From positions 1 to 35,648 of the forward strand of contig JAUWPO010000007.1 in assembly GCA_030611505.1 (NCBI GenBank): a DNA stretch of 35,648 nucleotides, read 5' to 3'. The position numbers and the translations under genes were made by a program. How positions within the stretch are numbered: position 1 is the first letter of the stretch; every line of letters begins with the position of its first letter. The DNA comes from Chloroflexota bacterium. GTDB taxonomy: Bacteria > Chloroflexota > Anaerolineae > Anaerolineales > UBA4823. Below the pieces are notes generated by a model. The model did no database searches, was not told the DNA's origin, and saw only the letters and a program-made list of their open reading frames with translations. Below, piece by piece: positions 1-7,561 of this stretch.

Positions 1-31
1 AAGGTAAAAAGCGAGGACCTAAAAAGGATTC

Positions 32-59
32 TTGACAGTTTCTTTTGATCTGGTATAAT
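32..59 (+). promoter_or_regulatory. Strong sigma70-type promoter (extended -10)
   Basis: The -35 box TTGACA (32-37) and the -10 box TATAAT (54-59) are both perfect consensus, separated by 16 bp. A TG at 51-52 adds an extended -10. Transcription should start near 66. It drives the structured RNA that follows, and read-through could reach the recombinase gene. Confidence 0.8.
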
Positions 60-65
60 TATCTT

Positions 66-222
66 AAGACAGGATATTTATAACCCTAGAGACGGCCCGT
101 GTTAGTGCGCTAACCATCGCACGAGCCTGACCCAACCCACCGGGAATGCGGAGGATTGGGCTGGTAAACATTATACCAACCAATATTCATGCGCCCTGGT
201 GGGATTCATCGGGGCGTTTTCG
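66..222 (+). ncRNA. Candidate structured small RNA of ~155 nt
   Basis: This stretch lies between a consensus promoter and an intrinsic terminator and has no convincing reading frame with a ribosome binding site. Visible pairings are a stem 94-101/120-127 (one C-A mismatch) with an inner TTAG/CTAA hairpin closed by a TGCG loop at 102-113. Another is CCCAA (131-135) with TTGGG (156-160). A competing hairpin pairs ATTGG (155-159) with CCAAT (180-184), and inside it TGGT (162-165) with ACCA (175-178). The last two cannot form together, so the RNA could switch shape. I do not recognise it as 6S RNA, SRP RNA, tmRNA or RNase P RNA. It may be a stand-alone RNA of the mobile element or a terminated leader controlling the recombinase. 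Confidence 0.45.
192..221 (+). terminator. Intrinsic terminator after the small RNA
   Basis: A 9-bp stem (192-200 with 208-216, including two G-U pairs) closes a 7-nt loop and is followed by TTTTCGTTT. It sits 115 bp upstream of the recombinase start, so it would end the small RNA or attenuate transcription into the recombinase. Confidence 0.65.
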
Positions 223-336
223 TTTATCAGATTTTCATACATGAATAAATGCCCCAATAACAAAAGGTGCGCCAAAGATGTGGAAGGTTGGCATCTAACG
301 AAGCCTTCCCCAATTGAAAGAAAAGGAGTGAAAGGT

Positions 337-1971
337 ATGAGTAAAAGAGCAGCAATTTATGGAAGAGTTTCAACCGACTTGCAAAGAGGAAATTATTCTA
401 TTCATACCCAAATATCTGAATGTCTGAAGTATGCTAATACGCGCGATTACCCAATAGTGGGTGATTTATTTGTTGATCCTGAAACAGGGAGAGACGCAGA
501 CTCGGGCAATGGAGCAGTTCGGGCTTTTGTGGACGACTTTTCGTCAAGGGAGCTTTCCCGACCTAGTCTTGATGCCGCGTTTGATTTTTTAGAAAACGTT
601 GGTTTTGACGTTCTAATTGTTCATTCACTGGATAGGCTTGCTCGCGATCCTTATATTCGCGAAACATTAGAACGCGACCTGATTTCCAGAGGTGCGAAGG
701 TAGAGTACGTACTTGGGAATTATGAGGAATCTCCCGAGGGCGAAGTTAGAAAAGATTTGGATGCTACCTTCGCAAAGTGGGAGAACCTTAAACGAGTTGA
801 ACGATCCACCCGGGGAAAGCTACGTAAAGCTGAGAGTGGAAAGTTTGTAAGCGGTCGTCCACCTTATGGTTACCAATATGAAAAGAATTCACCTTCTGGA
901 TTGGTAGCTATCGACAAAGAGGCGGATATAGTAAAAGAGATTTTCCGCCTTTATGTTGAAGAAAAATTTTCAATTAGAGGAATTACTGAAATACTAACAA
1001 AAAGGAAAATCCCCACAAAAATGGGTGGGGGAAAATGGGGTAAGTCAACAGTGCCGAAGATATTACGTAACTCCACCTACGTTGGACGATGCTACTACAA
1101 CAAGCATAAACGTGACGGCAAACATCTTATCGTGCGTAGCAAAGACGAATGGATTGAGATAGAAACACCTAGAATTGTTGATGAATGGATTTTTGAAGAA
1201 GCACAGCAGGTGCTTGCGCTGAATAGGAAATTAAAACGCAAGCAACCCTCCCGCTTCTATCTCTTATCTGGAATGGTGTTTTGTGAAAGCTGTGGACGTC
1301 CTTATATTGCACAAACCGCGAAAGCTGGTAAGCATGGACGAGTTAATGATGCCCAATCATATCGGCATAGGGTAATAGAAGGACATTGTATTAACCGAAT
1401 GATTTCAGCCAGGAGACTAGAACCATTAGTTTGGGATGAAATTGTAAGCATATTGCTTGAACCAGAAAGACTAAGAGAAGGTTATAAAGCGTCAATTGAA
1501 CAGCAGAAGAACACCCATGCCAGGGAAATTGCGCATTTAGAATCATTGCGTAAGGCATTTGTCCACTGTAAGGAAGAGCGTAATAATTTGACAGCTCTTT
1601 ATATTGATCCTGAAATTAAGATAACGAGAATGGAGTACATTGAGCAAAAAACCAGGATTGATGATGAAATCAAACGAATCAATAATGATATTGAAATAGT
1701 AGAGAAAAGAATTCCTAACGTGCCACTTCCGGGTGATTTCGATAACCTTGATACTTTCGCTTCGAAGATTAGGGAACGATTATTTGATGCTCGAAAAATT
1801 AAACCCGAGGATAAAAGAAAAATTCTAGAATTGCTTCATGTAAAAGTAATTCTAGGAACGGATTCGAGTATACGATTAGAAGGGTGGTTTGGCAAAGATA
1901 GTGACTGGCTATCGTCTACAACATCAAAACGTTATGTGAACCCGCCGAGGCGACTTCCAGGGCGCGTTTGA
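337..1971 (+). CDS. Large serine recombinase (site-specific integrase)
   Basis: Predicted 544-residue large serine integrase that would cut and rejoin att sites to insert or excise the element. The resolvase domain (about 1-165) has the catalytic serine S12 in the YGRVST motif and the LDRLARD segment. A recombinase DNA-binding domain (about 185-290, GRPPYGY...) follows, then a zinc-ribbon-like segment with C316, C319 and C351, and a charged coiled-coil region (about 390-470). The ATG at 337 is chosen because AAAGGAGTGAAAGG lies just before it and the catalytic motif then sits at the usual distance from the N-terminus. An in-frame ATG at 241 has no binding site. The 3' end overlaps the antisense of truncated comM, so the final ~16 residues come from the host side of the junction. 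The protein looks intact and probably active. Confidence 0.92.
   Translation: MSKRAAIYGRVSTDLQRGNYSIHTQISECLKYANTRDYPIVGDLFVDPETGRDADSGNGAVRAFVDDFSSRELSRPSLDAAFDFLENVGFDVLIVHSLDRLARDPYIRETLERDLISRGAKVEYVLGNYEESPEGEVRKDLDATFAKWENLKRVERSTRGKLRKAESGKFVSGRPPYGYQYEKNSPSGLVAIDKEADIVKEIFRLYVEEKFSIRGITEILTKRKIPTKMGGGKWGKSTVPKILRNSTYVGRCYYNKHKRDGKHLIVRSKDEWIEIETPRIVDEWIFEEAQQVLALNRKLKRKQPSRFYLLSGMVFCESCGRPYIAQTAKAGKHGRVNDAQSYRHRVIEGHCINRMISARRLEPLVWDEIVSILLEPERLREGYKASIEQQKNTHAREIAHLESLRKAFVHCKEERNNLTALYIDPEIKITRMEYIEQKTRIDDEIKRINNDIEIVEKRIPNVPLPGDFDNLDTFASKIRERLFDARKIKPEDKRKILELLHVKVILGTDSSIRLEGWFGKDSDWLSSTTSKRYVNPPRRLPGRV
1905..1960. other. Putative attachment-site junction (attR/attL) in comM
   Basis: Reading leftwards on the minus strand, comM similarity continues through the codons for SHNVLM and then stops abruptly. 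The invariant Walker A (GPPGSGKT) that should follow is replaced by element sequence and a stop at 1916-1918. The junction therefore lies near 1916-1925. A serine integrase gene at the edge of a split gene is the normal arrangement for an att site. The exact core dinucleotide cannot be fixed without the other end. Confidence 0.65.
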
Positions 1972-2572
1972 CGTGCTCCTGCCCCTTGATCTCACTGAAG
2001 TCGGTCTGGACACTTACGGGCAGGTCCTCGGGATTAACCGCTGGCTGCGGCGAGATCAGTTCCACTCCCCTGAGATGTTTAACAAGATCTACCAGAGAAG
2101 GCACCGCAATTACTTCCATGCCTGGGATCAAGCCCGCTTCGGGAGCATCGACTTCGGGAACAAGAATGCGTTTAAAACCCTGATCGCGGGCAACGGCTGC
2201 CATAGGCAGTACCCCGCGAGCGTGGCGCACGCTGCCGTCTAATGAAAGTTCACCGATCACTAATGAGTCGGATGCCGCGTCTGGCGGGAGTAAGCCGTGC
2301 ATGATAAGAACTCCCAGGGCGATGGGCAGGTCGTAAGCGGGACCTTCCTTGCGCACTGCTGCAGGAGCTAAGTTGACAATTATTCGTTTACGGGGATATG
2401 GCAGACCGGCGTTCTTGATGGCAGCCTGGACGCGCTCGCGGCTTTCCTGCACAGCGGCGTCCGGGAGACCGACGATGGTCATGCCGGGTAAACCCTGCCC
2501 GGTGTCCACTTCGACCTCGATGATCTCGCCTTCTAACCCGATCACGGCGCAGGAATAAACGCGCGCTAACAT
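1916..2572 (-). pseudogene. comM: comM/yifB 5' fragment, Mg-chelatase-like ATPase, interrupted by the integrated element
   Basis: The first 218 codons of a ComM/YifB-family AAA+ protein (normally about 500 residues), a helicase-like ATPase used in natural transformation in several bacteria. The Lon-like N-terminal domain is complete (MLARVYSCAVIGLEGE..., the GLPDAAVQESRERV segment, NLAPAAVRKEGPAYDLPIALG). The linker into the ATPase domain (KGQEHVKRALEVASAG) is present, but reading ends just before the Walker A motif. All ATPase motifs are missing, so the fragment cannot be a working ATPase. It starts 15 nt after the lon stop on the same strand with no clear ribosome binding site, which suggests translational coupling. 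The 3' part should lie beyond the far end of the mobile element, and excision would restore the gene. Confidence 0.88.
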
Positions 2573-2587
2573 GGGTTTAGTTTAGGT

Positions 2588-5002
2588 TCAGTTGGGGAAA
2601 ATGTCAATGGGAGGGGATATGGGTTTGAGAAATTGTGCCAGCCGCTCTGCCAACTCGGAAAGCTTGGCGTCCACCCGGGCATTGACCGTATCTGGTTCGA
2701 AGCTGCCGTCCTCCTGTCGTTCGCCGGCCTTGACACCTGTTAGAATCTCGATGCCTTCGTCAACATTTCTGATTGTCCATATATGGAACTTGCCTTCCCG
2801 TACTGCGTCTACCACAGGTTTCTTGATCATCAGGTTAGTCGTATTGCCTTCCGGGATCAGCACACCTTGTTCGCCGGTCAGCCCCTTTGCGCAGCAGACT
2901 TCAAAGAAGCCATCAATCTTTTCGTTCACCCCACCGATCACCTGCAATTCGCCTTTTTGGTTTACCGAGCCCGTCACAGCAATGCCCTGCTTTACCGGCA
3001 AGCCCGAAAGCGACGAGAGCAGTGCGTACAGCTCGGTGCTGGAAGCGCTGTCTCCTTCGACACCGGAATAGCTTTGCTCAAATACCAATCGCGCTGATAA
3101 ACTGAGAGGCTTTTCCTGGATGAATTTCTCAGCAAGGTAACCGGAGAGGATCAACACGCCCTTGGTATGGATCGGTCCGCTCATCTCGGCCTCACGCTCG
3201 ATATCGATCACCCCGTCGCGACCTAGACTAATGCTGGCGGTGATACGGTTGGGTTGTCCGAAGGATATATCTCCAAGATCAAGGACAGACAGCCCATTTA
3301 CCTGACCGACCTTCTCGCCCGTAACGTCGATCTTGATCTGATCGCGAGTGATCATCTCTTGGATGCGATCGCGGATCAAACTGGAACGGTGGAAACGCTC
3401 TTCAATAGCCCGCTCCACGTGTGTTTCTGTAACATACTGCACTTCTTCCTTGCCTGCGTAGTAGTTTGCCTCCCTGATCACATCGGACATTTCACCGAAG
3501 CGGGTGGATAGCTTTTCTTGGTCGTTTGACATGCGTGAGGCGTGCTCGATGATGCGAGCCAGAGCGCTCTTATCCAGGTGCTTGAGGTTTTCGGAGCGGC
3601 ACAGGGTGCAGACGAAGGATATGTATTCCTGGATGTGCTCATCTGTCCTAGACATCTGGATATCAAAATCGGCTTTCACTTTGAAGAGCTCGGTGAATTG
3701 CTCGTCGTAACGCAGCAAGAGCTGGTAGAGGATAGGCTCACCGATCAAGATCACTTTAACATCTAGCGGGATGGGTTTGGGTCGCAAGCTCTTGGTTGAA
3801 AAACCAATCCGCTCACCCATGTCTTCGATGACGATTTCTTTGTTGGCAAGCGCGCGCTTCAGTGTGTCCCAGGCGAAGGGGTTACGCAGCACGTCCTCTG
3901 CAGGCAATACCAGGTAGCCACCGTTAGCGCGGTGCAGACAGCCGGAGTGGATAAGTGTGAAGTTGGTCACCAGCGCGCCGAAGGCAAACTCGCGTTCAAC
4001 CCTGCCTATCAGATTATTGTGGGTTGGGTTCATCTCCAAGACAACTGGCGCGCCGTCCAGTTCAGAATTGTCCACCAGCGTGTTGACAGCATACTTCTGT
4101 GTTGGCAATTGACCCGGTTGTCCGCGGCTGAAGGGCAGCGGTTGTTGTCCGTTATCACTCTTTATGAACTCCTTGACATTAACCAGGATATCCTCCCGCA
4201 CATGTTCGATATGGTCAGGAATCTCCTCCAGATCTTGATACTTTTCCTTTAACTCAGCGAAGTGATGTTGGATGGCGTAGCGCGCTACCTCGACATCCAG
4301 TTTCTCGAGCTGCGCACGAAGTTCTTGATCCAGCTTTTTTGCTGCACGAGTTTCGGTTTCCAGGGCGGTTTTCAGGCGCTGCTGTTTTTGGTTGATCTCG
4401 TTTTTTTCTTCCTCGCTCAGGTGCAGGAATTCCTGCTCTGAAATCGGTCGCCCAGCGCGAGTTGGGACGGTCAACAAGCCCATAGGCGTGGGCTGGAGGA
4501 TGAAATTCTCCGATTGGACGCGTTGACCGAGCTTGGTGAAGATCTCTTGTTTTTGCTGTTGAATTTTGTTGATAAGGTCCGTTTTGTGGGAGGTATACTC
4601 CTCGGACTCGAAAGCAGTCCGCATATCATCGATTGCAGTATTGACGGTCTGCTCCATATCTTGCTGGAATTGCACCGCCTTCCCCGCAGGCAACTGCAAG
4701 GCGTTGGGTTCGACTGGATTATGAAAATTGTTGACGTAGCACCAGTCGCTGGGCAGCGGTTTTTTGGCGGCAAACTCGGTCAAGTAGCGTTCTAGAGCAG
4801 TTGTTCGTCCGGTACCAGGTACACCAGCGAGGTAGATATTAAAGCCTTTCTCTTTGATATCCAATCCAAAACGCAGGGATCGTACAGCGCGTTTCTGACC
4901 GATAATAGTATCCAATTCTTGGACGTCTGCGCTGGTCTCGCACCCAAGTGTAGATGGGTCGCAAGTACGGTAAAGCTGTTCGACTGTAAGCTCTGTTGGC
5001 AT
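2588..5002 (-). CDS. Lon-like AAA+ protease (LonH/YcbZ-type, COG1067 style)
   Basis: An 804-residue cytoplasmic protein combining an N-terminal AAA+ core, a long charged coiled-coil insertion (about 120-260) and a C-terminal Lon peptidase (S16) domain. The nucleotide-binding loop is GVPGTGRTT (60-68), with arginine (R66) where the classical Walker A lysine stands. The peptidase dyad is visible as S652 in the EGDSASS motif and K695 in VNEKIDG. These are 43 residues apart, the same spacing as S679 and K722 of E. coli Lon. AGGAG lies 9 nt before the ATG. Expected role is protein quality control or regulatory proteolysis; the substrate is unknown. comM follows after 15 nt and is probably co-transcribed. 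Confidence 0.88.
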   Translation of the reverse strand: MPTELTVEQLYRTCDPSTLGCETSADVQELDTIIGQKRAVRSLRFGLDIKEKGFNIYLAGVPGTGRTTALERYLTEFAAKKPLPSDWCYVNNFHNPVEPNALQLPAGKAVQFQQDMEQTVNTAIDDMRTAFESEEYTSHKTDLINKIQQQKQEIFTKLGQRVQSENFILQPTPMGLLTVPTRAGRPISEQEFLHLSEEEKNEINQKQQRLKTALETETRAAKKLDQELRAQLEKLDVEVARYAIQHHFAELKEKYQDLEEIPDHIEHVREDILVNVKEFIKSDNGQQPLPFSRGQPGQLPTQKYAVNTLVDNSELDGAPVVLEMNPTHNNLIGRVEREFAFGALVTNFTLIHSGCLHRANGGYLVLPAEDVLRNPFAWDTLKRALANKEIVIEDMGERIGFSTKSLRPKPIPLDVKVILIGEPILYQLLLRYDEQFTELFKVKADFDIQMSRTDEHIQEYISFVCTLCRSENLKHLDKSALARIIEHASRMSNDQEKLSTRFGEMSDVIREANYYAGKEEVQYVTETHVERAIEERFHRSSLIRDRIQEMITRDQIKIDVTGEKVGQVNGLSVLDLGDISFGQPNRITASISLGRDGVIDIEREAEMSGPIHTKGVLILSGYLAEKFIQEKPLSLSARLVFEQSYSGVEGDSASSTELYALLSSLSGLPVKQGIAVTGSVNQKGELQVIGGVNEKIDGFFEVCCAKGLTGEQGVLIPEGNTTNLMIKKPVVDAVREGKFHIWTIRNVDEGIEILTGVKAGERQEDGSFEPDTVNARVDAKLSELAERLAQFLKPISPPIDIFPN

Positions 5003-5082
5003 AGTATTACTCTCCTGTTGATCGATAGTGGACGGTTAACGAGCGATGTAGGGTAGTAGCCTTATATGTTTCGCCAATATCA

Positions 5083-5112
5083 ATTATACGATATGCTTGA
5101 CTATTGTGTCCG
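5083..5112 (-). promoter_or_regulatory. Probable promoter of the Lon-like gene
   Basis: On the minus strand a perfect TATAAT (5088-5083) is preceded by CGGACA (5112-5107) with an 18-bp spacer. The start would be near 5076, leaving a leader of about 75 nt before the AGGAG site. The -35 hexamer falls at the edge of the comM remnant. Confidence 0.5.
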
Positions 5113-5170
5113 ATTTGAAATCGATGGATCTCACCTTCCAATCCGCTCACGGCGCAGGAATTATTATGGG
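5107..5170 (-). pseudogene. Decayed second copy of the comM 5' end
   Basis: About 60 bp resembles the first codons and start region of comM at 2510-2580. Both share the 14-nt block TCACGGCGCAGGAA, and close matches on each side include GATCTC-CCTTC-AA-CCG and ATGGGTT. On the minus strand it can be read as SCAVSGLEGEI, against SCAVIGLEGEI in comM. The start codon is changed, the first codons are shortened and a +1 base breaks the frame after GEI, so it is not translated. It begins directly at the stop codon of the aminopeptidase gene and ends where the lon promoter begins. It is a relic of a duplication, relocation or deletion of comM. Confidence 0.75.
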
Positions 5171-6250
5171 TTAAACGCACAGCACGCCGTTTATGATAGC
5201 CGTCTGCCTAGTTCCGTCTGGATAAAGAAAATCAAACCGAGTACAGACGATTGGGTTCCCCTTGGCGTAGACGAGGTCTATATGGCGCACTTTGTCGGGC
5301 GAGGTAAAGTCTTCGACGCCTATCCTGCCGCCGAAGAGATCACTTCGTCCATATGCCCAGTGGAAACCCGCCTTCTCGTCCTCGAGGGTATTACCGGTGA
5401 CGACTGCCCTGTCGTTGCAGCCGATAGCAACCTCGGCAATATTGCGCAAGGCTGACTCCTGGTGGAATTCCTGACGTTTATCTTCTGCTATCGGACCTTC
5501 CCCCTTAACGTCGATGATCTGGTTGTTCTTAACAATCATTACTATAGTTTCGTCGCCGATAACAGTGGGGATTTCACCTGCCGTTTGGCTGTTTTTGGTT
5601 TCGTTTGGACATGTACAGACCTCCCCGGCGGGGAGGTTCGCGAGCTGTGGGGTACCCTTGCGAGTGCCAGGATGCAGGATTCCATCCTCCCGATAGACCG
5701 GTTTGTGATCCGATATGTCGAAATGGCAGGTATGCCCTGTTGAAAATGTCACTTCGACAGCATTCGATCTCTCGAAAAGCGATGCCAGACGAGTGCAAGT
5801 TTCGGCGATCTCTTTAATATTGGCGGAGAGTCCCGTCTCTTCCATAGAGCGTGCAACTTCCGGCATGCTGGCGATGCGCAAATATCCATATTTCTTTGCG
5901 AGTCCCATAAGCGGCGAGGTGGCTGAATACTGGGGCATCGAGATAATGATCGTAGAATCTCTACTGACGCTTTCGAGTTGAACCTTCGTACCCTCACATA
6001 TCCCGTATTTTGGCATCTCAGCATGGGGAGCACCGGTTGCCGAGTACCTAACTATTGGGTTGACGTGTATACCATAAGTTTGGGAGAATCCAGCTATCTG
6101 GCGGTGCCATTCGTTTGCCATCTCTCGACGATCTTGCCATGCCAGGAGGTCTCGTATCTCTCCGTGCGGTAGATCGTACATGATAGTCACTATGTCCCCG
6201 TTCTGAGGTGCGAACACATCTACAAACAATTTCTCAAGTTTGAATGTCAT
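5171..6250 (-). CDS. M29-like metallo-aminopeptidase (leucyl aminopeptidase/AmpS type)
   Basis: A 359-residue protein resembling the M29 family of metal-dependent aminopeptidases, which release N-terminal residues from peptides in the cytoplasm. Support comes from C-terminal motifs in family order: NLPAGEV (metal-ligand Glu in the usual block), NIAEVAIGCN (second Glu block), EKAGFHWAYGRSDLFGG (His/Tyr region) and HIDLVY (His-Asp ligands). It is shorter than the ~410-residue typical members and quite divergent. An upstream ATG at 6301 would sit inside the promoter. The ATG at 6250, preceded by GGAG, is the better start. The C-terminus (NGVLCV) ends exactly where the comM remnant begins, so the last residues may have been altered by that rearrangement. 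Confidence 0.7.
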   Translation of the reverse strand: MTFKLEKLFVDVFAPQNGDIVTIMYDLPHGEIRDLLAWQDRREMANEWHRQIAGFSQTYGIHVNPIVRYSATGAPHAEMPKYGICEGTKVQLESVSRDSTIIISMPQYSATSPLMGLAKKYGYLRIASMPEVARSMEETGLSANIKEIAETCTRLASLFERSNAVEVTFSTGHTCHFDISDHKPVYREDGILHPGTRKGTPQLANLPAGEVCTCPNETKNSQTAGEIPTVIGDETIVMIVKNNQIIDVKGEGPIAEDKRQEFHQESALRNIAEVAIGCNDRAVVTGNTLEDEKAGFHWAYGRSDLFGGRIGVEDFTSPDKVRHIDLVYAKGNPIVCTRFDFLYPDGTRQTAIINGVLCV

Positions 6251-6289
6251 GTTACGTTGCTCTCCATATGTCGAAAATGTTTTATTATG

Positions 6290-6320
6290 AGTATATCCCA
6301 TCCTGGGTTGGCAAATTCAA
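6290..6320 (-). promoter_or_regulatory. Probable promoter of the M29-like gene
   Basis: On the minus strand TTGAAT (6320-6315) and TATACT (6295-6290) are separated by 19 bp, slightly long. Initiation would be near 6282, downstream of the in-frame ATG at 6301 and upstream of the preferred ATG at 6250. Confidence 0.4.
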
Positions 6321-6483
6321 AAAATTTGATTGTGCCCACACCAACCTAGAATCTTTTACATAACGGTTTAATCCATCCGAAACCTAATTAGGCGACATAT
6401 CAAACGGTTTGAGTGGGTGCAAGTGATGTGTTCCACAACAATAAACGCTGTTTTGCATCAGAATGAATTTTTTTCCGCAGCTA
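6321..6483. other. AT-rich divergent intergenic region
   Basis: Non-coding sequence between the divergent M29-like gene and the small secreted protein. Apart from the two promoters at its edges I see no gene, clear hairpin or repeat. Confidence 0.5.
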
Positions 6484-6512
6484 TTGACTAAAATTTGGGG
6501 CTAAACTAGAAT
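6484..6512 (+). promoter_or_regulatory. Promoter of the small secreted protein
   Basis: TTGACT (6484-6489) and TAGAAT (6507-6512) are separated by the ideal 17 bp, each one mismatch from consensus. Transcription would start near 6519, about 50 nt before the GTG start. Confidence 0.65.
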
Positions 6513-6569
6513 CGGAGTGTGTATCTTGATTCTGTCTGAACCGACTTTATGAAAAAAGGAGGATTCCAC

Positions 6570-6929
6570 GTGAAAAAAGTCACCTTGCTCATTTTAGCTG
6601 TCATGCTGGTATCGACCCTGTTGATGGCTTCCGCACCGCCGGACTACCGTTGGCATATCTGGGACACAAATAAGAAACCCAAACCATGGTGGTTGTATAG
6701 CCAGGAGGTCAATAATGGCGAACCTGGGATGGAAAAGGTTGTTTTTTTCAACCAGGTTAACCTGGTTTATGGAAATCCAGTTTTGTTGGAAGAGGAAGAG
6801 AGCCCCCCGATCCATCCAAATGAATATATCTACTTCAAGAGTTCCGGTGCGTTGTACTACTGGTATATAAAACAAACTGTAAGGGTGCCCGAGCGCGGCT
6901 TATGCCAATGGCGCTACATCTACGATTAA
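6570..6929 (+). CDS. Small secreted protein of unknown function
   Basis: A 119-residue protein I do not recognise. The GTG at 6570 is chosen because AAGGAGGA (6556-6563) sits 6 nt upstream. The in-frame ATG at 6549 lies before that site and has none of its own. The N-terminus is a textbook signal peptide: KK, then a hydrophobic stretch (VTLLILAVMLVSTLLM), then ASA-PP as a likely cleavage point. The mature part (~95 residues) is rich in Trp, Tyr and Pro and has only one cysteine, near the C-terminus (GLCQWRY). No transmembrane segment follows the signal. It is monocistronic, with its own promoter and terminator, suggesting a small exported or surface-associated protein expressed on its own. 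Confidence 0.7.
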   Translation: MKKVTLLILAVMLVSTLLMASAPPDYRWHIWDTNKKPKPWWLYSQEVNNGEPGMEKVVFFNQVNLVYGNPVLLEEEESPPIHPNEYIYFKSSGALYYWYIKQTVRVPERGLCQWRYIYD

Positions 6930-6991
6930 GGACATAAGTGGCGTGTTAGGAGTCTCAAGCTCCTGTAATACAATTGAATAACAAGCTTCGA

Positions 6992-7025
6992 GGCTTTGTC
7001 CGGGTGACAAAGCCTTGTTGATTCT
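6992..7025 (+). terminator. Intrinsic terminator
   Basis: GGCTTTGTC (6992-7000), a 5-nt loop CGGGT and GACAAAGCC (7006-7014) form a perfect 9-bp stem, followed by TTGTTGATTCTTGTT. It ends the transcript of the small secreted protein. Confidence 0.75.
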
Positions 7026-7100
7026 TGTTGAACTAGTAAATCCAGTATAGGGGATTGAGTCCATATTAAGTGTAACTATCTAAGGCGTAGAATTTAGTTT

Positions 7101-7129
7101 TAGTCATAAAATTAATAGTGAAGTAAAAT
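7101..7129 (+). promoter_or_regulatory. Possible promoter before the two-helix membrane protein
   Basis: TAGTCA (7101-7106) and TAAAAT (7124-7129) are separated by 17 bp in an AT-rich stretch. The -35 match is only four of six, so this is tentative. It could also serve the glycan genes downstream. Confidence 0.35.
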
Positions 7130-7192
7130 GGGGCAGCCGTAGAATCAATCTGTAGAGATAGCGAATCCGATCAGGAGGAATCTAAAACCGAT

Positions 7193-7504
7193 ATGGCAGA
7201 ACATAAAAGTGACGTAGAAAACAAACTATTGTCAAGCCCGGACACACTGGATATGGGGTGGTTGCTCGTCGGGAGCGGCGTTATAGGGGCGCTCTTGCTG
7301 TTGATTCGAAGGGATCGCAGGATCGTGGCTTGGGGCATTTCTGCTGGTCTTACCTTGGCTGGTGTCACCCTTCTGATGGAGCAGCGCCAGTCGCACATCG
7401 ATCAGGCGGAGCAGCGCATACTCGAGGAACTGGATGGGCTTGATCCGGTAGCAAGAGCGCAGGTGCTGAAAAACATCGCGGTAGAAGAATTTGATATTAA
7501 TTAA
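7193..7504 (+). CDS. Small two-helix membrane protein, unknown function
   Basis: 103 residues with two predicted membrane helices: WLLVGSGVIGALLLLI (about 22-37) and IVAWGISAGLTLAGVTLLM (about 43-61). They are joined by a short basic loop (RRDRR), which should lie in the cytoplasm. A charged, probably helical C-terminal tail (SHIDQAEQRILEELDGLDPVARAQVLKNIAVEEF) would then also be on the side set by the second helix. AGGAGG at 7173-7178 is 14 nt from the ATG, a little far but the only candidate. It is the first gene before the glycosyltransferase series, 57 nt upstream of it on the same strand, so it may be transcribed with the glycan locus. I do not recognise a family. Confidence 0.6.
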   Translation: MAEHKSDVENKLLSSPDTLDMGWLLVGSGVIGALLLLIRRDRRIVAWGISAGLTLAGVTLLMEQRQSHIDQAEQRILEELDGLDPVARAQVLKNIAVEEFDIN

Positions 7505-7561
7505 CAAATCGCTCCTCTAAGTTTTGGAAATATACGCACTTCTAAGTTCCGACCGAGAGAT

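Noticed and set aside
66-222. Assignment of the structured RNA as 6S RNA
   Set aside because: Size is similar, but I cannot form one long hairpin with a central bubble closed by paired ends.
199-336. Extended N-terminus of the recombinase from 199 or ATG 241
   Set aside because: It overlaps the terminator of the small RNA and has no ribosome binding site; the ATG at 337 has a strong one and gives a normal resolvase N-terminus.
5066-5455. Plus-strand open frame opposite the aminopeptidase end
   Set aside because: It is antisense to conserved M29 motifs and to the comM relic, with no ribosome site.
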